8,926 bases of DNA, taken from positions 1 through 8,926 of the forward strand of contig JBDZUV010000127.1 in assembly GCA_040255345.1 (NCBI GenBank). The letters are read 5' to 3'. This DNA comes from JAFDWI01 sp040255345. GTDB lineage: Bacteria; Actinomycetota; Acidimicrobiia; Acidimicrobiales; Iamiaceae. This document shows positions 1 through 5,437 of this stretch, one piece after another (within the stretch, counting starts at the first letter, position 1; each line of letters starts with the position of its first letter). Made by a program: the position numbers and the translations under genes. The notes beneath the pieces are model-generated. The model was given only the letters and a program-made list of their open reading frames with translations. It was not told the origin of the DNA and searched no databases.

Positions 1-62
1 TCGCGATCCGTGAGGGTGGCCGGACCGTGGGCGCCGGCCGCGTCACCAAGATCAATCAGTAG
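1..62 (+). CDS. tuf: Elongation factor Tu, 3' end only
   Basis: This is the last 19 complete codons of EF-Tu, reading AIREGGRTVGAGRVTKINQ and ending at TAG (60-62); the first two bases finish a Phe-type codon begun outside the window. The stretch REGGRTVGAG is the near-invariant end of domain 3 of bacterial EF-Tu, the GTPase that carries aminoacyl-tRNA to the ribosome. The GRVTKI ending resembles actinobacterial EF-Tu. The position upstream of rpmG and secE-nusG is the classical one. The 72 bases to rpmG hold no tRNA that I can fold, although tRNA genes often sit between tuf and rpmG in other bacteria. Confidence 0.95.
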   Translation, partial: AIREGGRTVGAGRVTKINQ

Positions 63-134
63 CAAGCGTCCCGTCCCGGCGTCTGCGACGTCGGGGCCGG
101 TCGTTCGAAGACTCACCAGTGACAAGGAACTGCA

Positions 135-302
135 ATGGCAAAGGCCTCTGACAAGCGCATCGCCGTCACCCTCGAGTGCCAGGTGTGCAAACGCCGCAAC
201 TACATCACCACGAAGAACAAGGTGAACAACCGTGAGCGGATCGAGATGAAGAAGTACTGCCGGTGGGATCGACAGCACACCATGCACAAAGAAACCCGCT
301 GA
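135..302 (+). CDS. rpmG: 50S ribosomal protein L33
   Basis: This complete 55-residue protein reads MAKASDKRIAVTLECQVCKR at its start and ends in HKETR, the normal length and signature of L33, a small protein of the large ribosomal subunit near the tRNA exit site. The start ATG follows an AAGGA Shine-Dalgarno core at 124-128 with six bases between. L33 of the zinc-binding type has two CxxC pairs. Here the first pair is intact (C15, C18), but the second reads C42-R-W-D45, so the fourth cysteine is an aspartate. Zinc might still be held by Asp45 or His48, or be lost; this cannot be decided from sequence. The gene lies between tuf and a sigma factor gene, whose candidate start is only 15 bases after this stop, so co-transcription is likely. 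Confidence 0.95.
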   Translation: MAKASDKRIAVTLECQVCKRRNYITTKNKVNNRERIEMKKYCRWDRQHTMHKETR

Positions 303-317
303 CCCCGCGGCGACGGC

Positions 318-959
318 ATGTCGAGGTCTGACCGGGAGTCCGGCACGTCGGTGAGCCGTGGCCGGACCCTGCTGGCGCGGGCCGATCAGCGCACGCTGGT
401 CGACGCGGCGCGCGGCGGCGACCGGGGGGCGTTCGACGAGCTGGTGCGCCGGAGCTACCGCGAGACCTACACCCTGGCGTTGCGCCTGGTCGGCGACCCC
501 GACGACGCGCGCGACGTCACCCAGGAGTCCTACCTCCGCGCCTACCGTGGGCTGAAATCGTTTCGCGGCGACGCGCAGTTCACGACCTGGCTGTACCGGA
601 TCACCGCCAACCGGGCCGCCACGCACCTGCGGCGACGGATCCGGCACCGGCACGACCCGCTCACCGACGACGTGTGGGTCGCCGAATCGAGCGACAGGAC
701 CCCCGCACAGATCGAGCTCCGCCACGAGCTCGGCCGCGCGTTGAATGCGCTCCCACCCAAGTTGCGGGCGGTCGTGGTACTCCGTGACGTGTACGGACTA
801 CCCCATGCCGAGATCGCACGCGAACTCAAGATCTCCGAATCCGCCGCCAAGGTGCGGCTGCACCGGGCCCGCAAGAAGCTCCGTGGCGACCTGTTCTCGC
901 TCGGTGAGCCAGGCCCGGTCGCTGCATTCGACGGGGAGGAGGCCGTCCGTGCGGTGTGA
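318..959 (+). CDS. ECF-type RNA polymerase sigma factor
   Basis: This 213-residue protein has the two-domain layout of an extracytoplasmic-function sigma factor, which directs RNA polymerase to a small stress or signal regulon. Region 2 spans about residues 27-105 and contains DARDVTQESYLRAYRGLKSF followed by FTTWLYRITANRA, the core-binding and -10 recognition part. Region 4 spans about 139-188 (ALNALPPKLRAVVVLRDVYG, then EIARELKISESAAKVRLHRA), a helix-turn-helix that reads the -35 element. The linker is short and there is no extra C-terminal domain. The ATG at 318 has no clear ribosome site; GTG at 351 (residue 12) is an in-frame alternative, and the first 20 residues are not conserved. The 3' end overlaps the anti-sigma gene by 11 bases. 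It lies inside a ribosomal gene array, which is unusual. The family is certain; the signal and regulon are unknown. Confidence 0.93.
   Translation: MSRSDRESGTSVSRGRTLLARADQRTLVDAARGGDRGAFDELVRRSYRETYTLALRLVGDPDDARDVTQESYLRAYRGLKSFRGDAQFTTWLYRITANRAATHLRRRIRHRHDPLTDDVWVAESSDRTPAQIELRHELGRALNALPPKLRAVVVLRDVYGLPHAEIARELKISESAAKVRLHRARKKLRGDLFSLGEPGPVAAFDGEEAVRAV
933..940 (+). promoter_or_regulatory. Ribosome binding site deciding the anti-sigma start
   Basis: GGGGAGGA lies inside the last codons of the sigma gene, eight bases before GTG at 949. It is a strong match to the 16S anti-Shine-Dalgarno and fixes the anti-sigma start within the sigma reading frame, giving coupled translation. Confidence 0.75.
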
Positions 960-1290
960 GACGCTCGACCGTCACCTGTCGGCCACGTTCGAGGATCCGT
1001 CCTCGTTCCAGGGCGAATTGGAGGACCACGTCGCGGCCTGTCTGCGCTGTCAGGCCGAACTCGCCCGCTACCGGCGGCTCCGCAGCGAACTCGCCTGGCT
1101 CAGATCCGAACCCGTGGTCGAAGCCGACGGTCTGCTCGAAGACATCCTCGGCACGCTGGACGCTGCCACGCGTGCGCGCCTCGTGGCCCGACGAGGTCGC
1201 CAGGCGATCTGCACCCTGGTCGCGGCCGCGGGCGCGGCCGGCGCGATCGTGATGGTCGGTCGGGTCCGGAGCCGGCATCTGGCCGGATGA
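949..1290 (+). CDS. Zinc-finger anti-sigma factor, single-pass membrane protein
   Basis: This 113-residue protein begins at GTG 949, within the last 11 bases of the sigma gene. It carries the zinc-binding anti-sigma (ZAS / zf-HC2) motif HxxxCxxC as H27-VAA-C31-LR-C34; C3 is a plausible fourth ligand. This domain normally clamps a cognate ECF sigma factor, so the neighbour is the obvious partner. A basic stretch (RARLVARRGRQ, about 75-85) precedes one hydrophobic segment at about 86-104 (CTLVAAAGAAGAIVMVG), and only about nine residues follow. The protein would thus be anchored with its zinc domain in the cytoplasm and almost nothing outside, so there is no visible extracytoplasmic sensor domain. 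Redox sensing by the cysteines, as in RsrA-like proteins, or proteolysis are possible release routes. Family assignment is firm; mechanism is inferred. Confidence 0.85.
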   Translation: MRCETLDRHLSATFEDPSSFQGELEDHVAACLRCQAELARYRRLRSELAWLRSEPVVEADGLLEDILGTLDAATRARLVARRGRQAICTLVAAAGAAGAIVMVGRVRSRHLAG

Positions 1291-1311
1291 GGCGGCCCCG
1301 TCGGGGTCGCC
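1291..1311 (+). terminator. GC-rich hairpin ending the sigma/anti-sigma unit
   Basis: GGCGGCCCC (1291-1299) pairs with GGGGTCGCC (1303-1311) around a three-base loop, giving nine pairs with one G-T wobble. It starts at the base after the anti-sigma stop codon. There is no T-run, as is common in GC-rich actinobacteria, so it may terminate incompletely or with help from Rho. It separates this unit from tRNA-Trp. Confidence 0.6.
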
Positions 1312-1349
1312 GGCACGGACGGGTCGACTGAGGATCGCCGTGGGCACGG

Positions 1350-1358
1350 TGCTAACGT
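1350..1358 (+). promoter_or_regulatory. Possible extended -10 promoter for tRNA-Trp / secE
   Basis: TGCTAACGT fits the extended -10 pattern TGnTAnnnT and lies 19 bases before the tRNA-Trp 5' end, after the hairpin at 1291-1311. I see no convincing -35 box. The perfect palindrome GGGTCGACCC (1365-1374) sits between it and the tRNA. The call rests on position and the hexamer only. Confidence 0.35.
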
Positions 1359-1377
1359 TTGTGAGGGTCGACCCCCG

Positions 1378-1450
1378 AGGGCAGTAGCTCAACTGGTAGA
1401 GCACCGGTCTCCAAAACCGGCGGTTGGGGGTTCAAGTCCCTCCTGCCCTG
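1378..1450 (+). tRNA. tRNA-Trp (anticodon CCA)
   Basis: A full cloverleaf folds. The acceptor stem AGGGCAG (1378-1384) pairs perfectly with CTGCCCT (1443-1449). The D stem is GCTC (1387-1390) with GAGC (1399-1402), and the D loop contains GG. The anticodon stem CCGGT/ACCGG encloses the loop CTCCAAA with CCA at 1411-1413. The T stem GGGGG/CCCTC (one G-T pair) has the loop TTCAAGT. The discriminator is G1450, as expected for bacterial tRNA-Trp, and the 3' CCA is not encoded (CAT follows). tRNA-Trp just before secE is a widely conserved arrangement. Confidence 0.97.
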
Positions 1451-1468
1451 CATCATCGTGGAGTGGCC

Positions 1469-1486
1469 GGTACCGGATCCGGTTCC
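1469..1486 (+). repeat. Palindrome in the secE leader
   Basis: A perfect 12-base palindrome, ACCGGATCCGGT (1472-1483), is flanked by GG (1469-1470) and CC (1485-1486) that also pair after one T-T mismatch. A second small hairpin, TGCCC/GGGCA with loop GTC, follows at 1507-1519. Both lie between tRNA-Trp and secE. They may be tRNA 3' trimming signals, a weak terminator or a leader structure; function unknown. Confidence 0.35.
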
Positions 1487-1568
1487 GTCCCTCTGCACTC
1501 GATATCTGCCCGTCGGGCACCCCAGCAAGCCAAGACATGTCGAAGCAAGGACGCGATCGCCTGTGGCG

Positions 1569-1892
1569 ATGAACCGAGAGACGAGACGGATGCTCCAGCG
1601 CCAGGGTTCCCTGGACGCTGACGGCAGCCCGGTCCAATCTGCGAAAGCGAAGAAGCGTGCGTCGCCCCAGACGCCCAAGCCGAACAAGTCAGAACCGCGT
1701 CTCGGGCCGATCAAGTGGATCCGCCGGTACGCACGAGAGGTCATGGCGGAGTTCCGCAAGGTCGTGTTCCCGACGCGCGACGAGGTCCGGAGCTACTCGA
1801 TCATCGTCATCGTCTTCCTCGCCATCACGATCACGGTCATCGGCCTGCTCGACTACGGCCTGTCCCATCTCGTCCTGAAAGTGTTCTCCTGA
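1569..1892 (+). CDS. secE: Preprotein translocase subunit SecE
   Basis: This 107-residue, single-spanning SecE is the clamp subunit of the SecYEG protein-export channel in the inner membrane. The N-terminal half is basic and low in complexity. The conserved amphipathic stretch EFRKVVFPTRDEV (61-73) precedes one membrane helix at about 76-95 (SYSIIVIVFLAITITVIGLL). The size is typical of short actinobacterial-type SecE. I start at ATG 1569 (MNRETRRMLQRQ). GTG at 1563 is in frame and better spaced from the AAGGA at 1547-1551 (11 bases against 17), so the true start may be six bases earlier. The reading frame is open further upstream, but that would run close to the tRNA and adds no conserved sequence. 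The stop overlaps the nusG start as TGATG. Confidence 0.92.
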   Translation: MNRETRRMLQRQGSLDADGSPVQSAKAKKRASPQTPKPNKSEPRLGPIKWIRRYAREVMAEFRKVVFPTRDEVRSYSIIVIVFLAITITVIGLLDYGLSHLVLKVFS

Positions 1893-2680
1893 TGAGCTCC
1901 GAATCCTCAGAATCCACGGTCGCGCCCGCCGTGCTCGGCACCCCCGTCCCGACGGAGCCCCCCGCAGACGACGAGTCGACAACGGCCGCCGTCGTCGACG
2001 CCCCGGCGACCGGTGACGAGCCGATCGAAGCGACCTCGCCGGAAGCGGAGCAGGCGTCGACGCCGGACGCGGATGCAGCCGGATCGACCGACACCGAGTC
2101 CGACGGCGGCGAAGAACAGCCGGTCAGCCCGTTCGATCGTCCGGGTCGTTGGTACGTGGTCCACACCCAGTCCGGGTACGAGAAGAAGGTCAAGCAGAAC
2201 CTCGAAGCCCGCACCTCGTCGATGAACATGGAAGGCCACATCCATGAGGTGGTCATTCCCATGGAAGAGGTCGTCGAATTCAAGGGCGGGCGCAAGGTCG
2301 TCTCGAACAAGAAGATGTTCCCCGGGTATCTGTTGGTGCGCTGCGACCTCGACGACGACTCGTGGTACGTGATCCGCAACACGCCAGGCGTGACCGGTTT
2401 CGTCGGCCAGGGTTCCAAGCCTTCGCCGTTGCCGCGCCGTGACGTCGAGTCGTTCCTGAGCGTCAAGCCCGAGGGCGCCGACGCCGCCACCAAGCTCGGC
2501 AAACCGCGCATCGACTTCGAGATGGGCGAAACCGTGCGGGTCAAAGAAGGCCCCTTCGCCGAGTTCTCGGGCGAGATCGTCGAGATCAATGCCGACCAGC
2601 TCAAGGTCAAGGTGCTCGTCAACATCTTCGGCCGGGAGACCCCGGTCGAGCTGGACTTCGCCCAGGTGGCGAAGCTGTAG
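1892..2680 (+). CDS. nusG: Transcription termination/antitermination factor NusG
   Basis: NusG binds RNA polymerase through its NGN domain and contacts Rho or ribosomal S10 through its KOW domain, joining transcription to termination and translation. This copy has 262 residues against about 180 in E. coli. The NGN domain begins at R86-W87-Y88 (RWYVVHTQSGYEKKVKQNLE), includes KKMFPGYLLVRCDL, and ends near the NTPGVTGFVG segment. The KOW domain starts about residue 212 (GETVRVKEGPFAEFSGEI) and runs to the end. Residues 2-81 form an extra acidic, Ser/Thr/Ala/Pro-rich region with no Lys or Arg, expected to be disordered; N-terminal extensions are known in actinobacterial NusG. ATG 1892 overlaps the secE stop, so translation is probably coupled. 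A later start cannot be excluded, but no Met or good ribosome site precedes the NGN domain. Confidence 0.95.
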   Translation: MSSESSESTVAPAVLGTPVPTEPPADDESTTAAVVDAPATGDEPIEATSPEAEQASTPDADAAGSTDTESDGGEEQPVSPFDRPGRWYVVHTQSGYEKKVKQNLEARTSSMNMEGHIHEVVIPMEEVVEFKGGRKVVSNKKMFPGYLLVRCDLDDDSWYVIRNTPGVTGFVGQGSKPSPLPRRDVESFLSVKPEGADAATKLGKPRIDFEMGETVRVKEGPFAEFSGEIVEINADQLKVKVLVNIFGRETPVELDFAQVAKL

Positions 2681-2697
2681 GTCGCGCCCCGCAGCCG

Positions 2698-2735
2698 GGC
2701 GGCGGCTCAGATGGTGCCACGGCACCGTCGCCGCC
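2698..2735 (+). promoter_or_regulatory. Structured leader before rplK, possible L1 operator or attenuator
   Basis: Between nusG and rplK, GGCGGCG (2698-2704) pairs with CGCCGCC (2729-2735). Inside it GGTGC (2713-2717) pairs with GCACC (2722-2726) around a four-base loop, with the asymmetric internal part GCTCAGAT left open. No T-run follows, so it is not a textbook terminator. L1 is known in other bacteria to repress its own operon by binding a helix-loop structure near the start of the rplK mRNA, and this element is in the right place. Assignment to L1 is inference; the hairpin itself is seen. Confidence 0.4.
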
Positions 2736-2805
2736 TAGGCTCGCATGTCCCCCAAGATCAGTTCCGCCCGGCACGGTGCCGAGGCGTGCGAAGTGAGGAA
2801 TTCCC

Positions 2806-3231
2806 ATGGCCAAGAAAAAGGTCGCTGCGGTCATCAAGATCCAGATCCCGGCGGGTCAGGCGACACCGGCCCCCCCGGTGGGTACCGCCCTCGGTCCGCA
2901 CGGCATCGCGATCATGGACTTCTGCAAGGAGTACAACGCGGCCACCGAATCCCAGCGGGGCACGGTCGTACCCGTCGAGATCACCGTGTTCGAGGATCGC
3001 TCGTTCACGTTCATCCTCAAGACCCCGCCGACCCCGGTGCTCCTCCGTCAGGCAGCGGGCCTGGACAAGGCCGCGCACGCTCCGGGGCGTGAGGAAGCCG
3101 GTTCGGTCACCGAGGCGCAGGTCGCCGAGATCGCGACCACGAAGCTGCCCGACCTGAACACGGTCGACCTCGAGGCCGCCAAGCAGCAGGTCCGGGGCAC
3201 TGCCCGATCCATGGGCATCAAGGTCGTCTGA
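2806..3231 (+). CDS. rplK: 50S ribosomal protein L11
   Basis: This full-length 141-residue L11 is the protein at the base of the ribosomal stalk that binds the GTPase-associated region of 23S rRNA with L10. The N-terminal domain has the proline-rich switch (QATPAPPVGTALGPHGIAIM, about 18-37) followed by DFCKEYNAAT. The C-terminal rRNA-binding domain ends in LEAAKQQVRGTARSMGI. Compared with the usual NPAPPVGPALGQHG, this copy has T, T and P at variable positions, while the proline pair that lines the thiostrepton site is kept. The start ATG follows GAGGA (2795-2799) by six bases. It heads the L11-L1 pair, with a 70-base gap before rplA. Confidence 0.97.
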   Translation: MAKKKVAAVIKIQIPAGQATPAPPVGTALGPHGIAIMDFCKEYNAATESQRGTVVPVEITVFEDRSFTFILKTPPTPVLLRQAAGLDKAAHAPGREEAGSVTEAQVAEIATTKLPDLNTVDLEAAKQQVRGTARSMGIKVV

Positions 3232-3301
3232 GCAACGTATCCACCATTCGTGACCGGGACGACCTCGCCCGGCACGACGCACCCAGAAAGAGGGAGCCGA
3301 C

Positions 3302-4012
3302 ATGGCGCAAGGCAAGAACTACTCGAACGCAAGCAAACGCTACGACCGTGACCGTCTGCACCCGGGCACCGAAGCCGTCGCCCTGGTGAAGTCGCTCGCG
3401 AGCGCGTCTTTCGACGAAACGGTCGACCTGGCGGTGCGCCTCGGCGTCGACCCCCGCAAGGCGGACCAGATGGTGCGAGGCACCGTGGCCCTGCCCTCGG
3501 GCACCGGCAAGGACGTCCGCATCGCGGTGTTCGCCGCCGGGACGGCCGCGGACGACGCCCGCGCCGCCGGCGCGGACGTGGTCGGATCCGACGACCTGCT
3601 CGCCGAGGTCGAAGGGGGTCGCCTCGACTTCGACATGGTGATCGCCACCCCGGATCTGATGGCACAGGTCGGTCGCCTCGGTCGGGTGCTCGGTCCGCGC
3701 GGGCTCATGCCGAACCCCAAGTCGGGCACGGTCACGCCCGACCCCGCCAAGGCGGTTGCCGAGTTCAAGGGCGGCCGGGTCGAATACCGCACCGACCGCT
3801 ACGGCAACGTGCACGTGCCCATCGGCAAGGTGTCGTTCGCCGAAGAGGCGCTCGTCGCCAACCTCGCCGCGGTGATCGACGAGTTGAACCGGGTGCGGCC
3901 CGCGTCGGCGAAGGGCCGCTACCTGAGGCGACTCACGCTGTCCTCCACGATGGGGCCCGGCGTCAAGATCGACCCGGCCCACATCCAACCGGCCGACGCT
4001 GCCGCGAGCTGA
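3302..4012 (+). CDS. rplA: 50S ribosomal protein L1
   Basis: This 236-residue L1 forms the mobile L1 stalk that releases deacylated tRNA from the E site, and in many bacteria it also represses its own operon. It shows the family signature GRVLGPRGLMPNPKSGTVTP in the middle and the closing LSSTMGPGVKID near the C-terminus, at normal length. The ATG at 3302 has an AGAGGGAG-type ribosome site just upstream (about 3289-3296). It is cotranscribed with rplK by position. The last ten residues (PADAAAS end) are poorly conserved, as usual for the family. Confidence 0.97.
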   Translation: MAQGKNYSNASKRYDRDRLHPGTEAVALVKSLASASFDETVDLAVRLGVDPRKADQMVRGTVALPSGTGKDVRIAVFAAGTAADDARAAGADVVGSDDLLAEVEGGRLDFDMVIATPDLMAQVGRLGRVLGPRGLMPNPKSGTVTPDPAKAVAEFKGGRVEYRTDRYGNVHVPIGKVSFAEEALVANLAAVIDELNRVRPASAKGRYLRRLTLSSTMGPGVKIDPAHIQPADAAAS

Positions 4013-4059
4013 AGCCGGCCTCGACCACCCTCGGGTGCACGGCATCTCCGACGGGCCGA

Positions 4060-4090
4060 TTGGCCGGATCCCGCACCGGCTGTGTAGCAT
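4060..4090 (+). promoter_or_regulatory. Possible internal promoter for rplJ-rplL
   Basis: TTGGCC (4060-4065) and TAGCAT (4085-4090) resemble -35 and -10 boxes with a 19-base spacer, longer than ideal. A start near 4097 would place the whole structured L10-type leader in the transcript, which is the arrangement expected for separate control of L10-L7/L12. The boxes are weak matches. Confidence 0.3.
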
Positions 4091-4104
4091 CTCGTACCCG
4101 ACAA

Positions 4105-4240
4105 CCACATCACTCGCCAGAGACCTCCGGTGCCTTTCCAAGCTCAAACGGGTCCTCTCCCACGAGAGGCTCCGGCCCGACGAGGCGGACGCTTCATCAC
4201 CACGAAGTGTTCACTTCTGCCAGGCCTCATCGGCGGTGTG
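4105..4240 (+). ncRNA. Candidate ribosomal protein L10 leader (autoregulatory mRNA structure)
   Basis: The 285 bases between rplA and rplJ contain several nested stems. CCGGTGCC (4127-4134) pairs with GGCTCCGG (4168-4175) with one mismatch and encloses the perfect hairpin CCTCTC-CCAC-GAGAGG (4154-4169; the last two G bases compete between the two stems). CGACGAGGC (4178-4186) pairs with GCCTCATCG (4224-4232) with one mismatch and encloses GAAGT-GTTC-ACTTC (4204-4217). The segment GCCAGAGACCTCCGGTG (4116-4132) resembles the GAAGAC...GGTG core of known L10 leaders, which bind the L10-(L7/L12) complex. Position directly upstream of rplJ fits that role. I cannot run a covariance model, so the family assignment is provisional. 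Confidence 0.5.
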
Positions 4241-4297
4241 ACACGGAACGACGTGAGTGGTGGCGCCCGACTCCTTCTTCGACCGACAAGGTGAGTG

Positions 4298-5044
4298 ATG
4301 GACAATCCAAGACCTGACAAGGTCGCAAAGGTCGCGGAACTCGAACAGCACTTCGAGGACGCCTCGGCCGTGCTGTTGACCGAGTACCGCGGTCTCGACG
4401 TGCCCGCGATGGCCGAGCTCCGCAACGAGCTCCACACCGCAGGTGCCGACTACAAGATCTACAAGAACACCCTCGTGCGGATCGCCGCCCGCCAGGCCGG
4501 CCTCGACCTCGACGCGTTGTTGACAGGCCCCACGGCCATCGCCTTCGTGGGTCAGCGTCCCGACGGGACTGCCGGCGACGCCGCTGCCGCGGCGAAGGCG
4601 CTGCGGGACTTCGTCAAGAAGAACGACGCGCTGGTGCTCAAGGGTGGCGTGGTCGACGGGACGACGATGTCGGTCGACCAGCTCAAGGTACTGGCCGACC
4701 TGCCATCCCGCGACGTGCTCCTCGCCCAGATCGCCGGAGCGCTCGCGGCCCCGCTGCAGACCTTCGCCGGTCTGCTCCAGGCGATGCCACGCAATCTCGC
4801 ATACGGCATGAAGGCACTGATCGACACCATGCCGGCCGATGCGGCGCCTGCGGCCGAGGCACCCGCTGAGGAAGGCGCCGCTGCCACCGAGGCAGACGCC
4901 GCCGAGTCGTCCGACACGGCAACGGCCGAATCCGAAGCTCCCGCCGACGAGGCGTCCGCCCCGACCGACGAAACCGAATCCCCGGCCGCCGAGGCCACCA
5001 CCGACGAAACCCCGGCCGACGCCGGATCCGAACAGGAGAAGTGA
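4298..5044 (+). CDS. rplJ: 50S ribosomal protein L10 with long acidic C-terminal tail
   Basis: L10 is the stalk backbone: its N-terminal domain binds 23S rRNA beside L11 and its C-terminal helix holds L7/L12 dimers. The N-terminal domain is clear (VLLTEYRGLDVPAMAELRNE, then DYKIYKNTLVRIA) and the core ends about residue 178 (YGMKALIDTM). L10 is usually about 165-180 residues; here 70 more follow, rich in Ala, Glu, Asp, Thr and Pro with no basic residue except the final Lys. That tail is probably disordered. ATG 4298 is chosen because AAGGTGA (4288-4294) is well spaced from it; GTG 4295 is directly before it and would add one residue. The gene stop is five bases before the rplL ATG. L10 is the likely effector of the upstream leader. 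Confidence 0.95.
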   Translation: MDNPRPDKVAKVAELEQHFEDASAVLLTEYRGLDVPAMAELRNELHTAGADYKIYKNTLVRIAARQAGLDLDALLTGPTAIAFVGQRPDGTAGDAAAAAKALRDFVKKNDALVLKGGVVDGTTMSVDQLKVLADLPSRDVLLAQIAGALAAPLQTFAGLLQAMPRNLAYGMKALIDTMPADAAPAAEAPAEEGAAATEADAAESSDTATAESEAPADEASAPTDETESPAAEATTDETPADAGSEQEK

Positions 5045-5049
5045 CACCA

Positions 5050-5433
5050 ATGGCAACCACCGAACAAATTCTCGATGACATCGCAGGCCTCACCGTGCTC
5101 GAGCTCTCCGAGCTGCTGAGCGCCTTCGAAGAGCGCTTCGGCGTGACCGCGGCGGCGCCCGTCGCGGCGGCCGCTGCGGCCCCGGCCGGTGGCGGCGGCG
5201 ACGCCGCAGCCGAAGACGAGCAGGACGAGTTCGACGTCGTCCTGACCGCGGCCGGCGACAAGAAGATCGGCGTGATCAAGGCCGTTCGTGCCCTCACAAG
5301 TTTGGGGCTGAAGGAAGCCAAGGACCTGGTCGACAACGCCCCGAAGCCGGTGCTCGAGAAGGTCTCGAAGGACGACGCCAACGCCGCCAAGACGGCCATC
5401 GAAGAGGCCGGCGGTTCCGTCGAACTCAAGTAG
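5050..5433 (+). CDS. rplL: 50S ribosomal protein L7/L12
   Basis: This 127-residue L7/L12 is the multicopy stalk protein that recruits and activates translational GTPases, including the EF-Tu encoded at the start of the window. The N-terminal dimerisation part (about 1-33, ILDDIAGLTVLELSELLSAF) is joined by an Ala/Gly/Pro hinge (about 35-58) to the C-terminal factor-binding domain (EFDVVLTAAGDKKIGVIKAV, then LGLKEAKDLVDNAPKPV). Length and motifs are standard. ATG 5050 is preferred over the in-frame GTG 5041 because AGGAG (5034-5038) lies 11 bases before the ATG but only two before the GTG. It lies five bases after the rplJ stop, so the two genes form one unit, as in most bacteria. Confidence 0.97.
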   Translation: MATTEQILDDIAGLTVLELSELLSAFEERFGVTAAAPVAAAAAAPAGGGGDAAAEDEQDEFDVVLTAAGDKKIGVIKAVRALTSLGLKEAKDLVDNAPKPVLEKVSKDDANAAKTAIEEAGGSVELK

Positions 5434-5437
5434 TTCC

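Noticed and set aside
63..134. Possible tRNA gene between tuf and rpmG
   Set aside because: tRNAs are often found here in other bacteria, but no cloverleaf, T-loop motif or paired acceptor stem can be formed in these 72 bases.
1321..1372. Eight-base repeat GGGTCGAC at 1321-1328 and 1365-1372
   Set aside because: It is too short to be significant at this GC content; the second copy is better described as part of the GGGTCGACCC palindrome before tRNA-Trp.
1458..1568. Upstream extension of secE to ATG 1458
   Set aside because: The added 37 residues are not SecE-like, the start is only eight bases after the tRNA, and MNRETRRMLQRQ is the expected beginning.
1837..2725. Two long minus-strand frames opposite nusG
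   Set aside because: They arise from the repetitive acidic codons of the NusG extension read backwards; no protein family is recognisable.
3218..4147. Minus-strand open frame of 309 codons across rplA
   Set aside because: It lies opposite a certain L1 gene and has no family signature; a shadow frame.
5041..5049. GTG start for rplL at 5041
   Set aside because: The AGGAG site is only two bases before it but well placed for ATG 5050, and the L7/L12 N-terminus begins with MATTEQIL.
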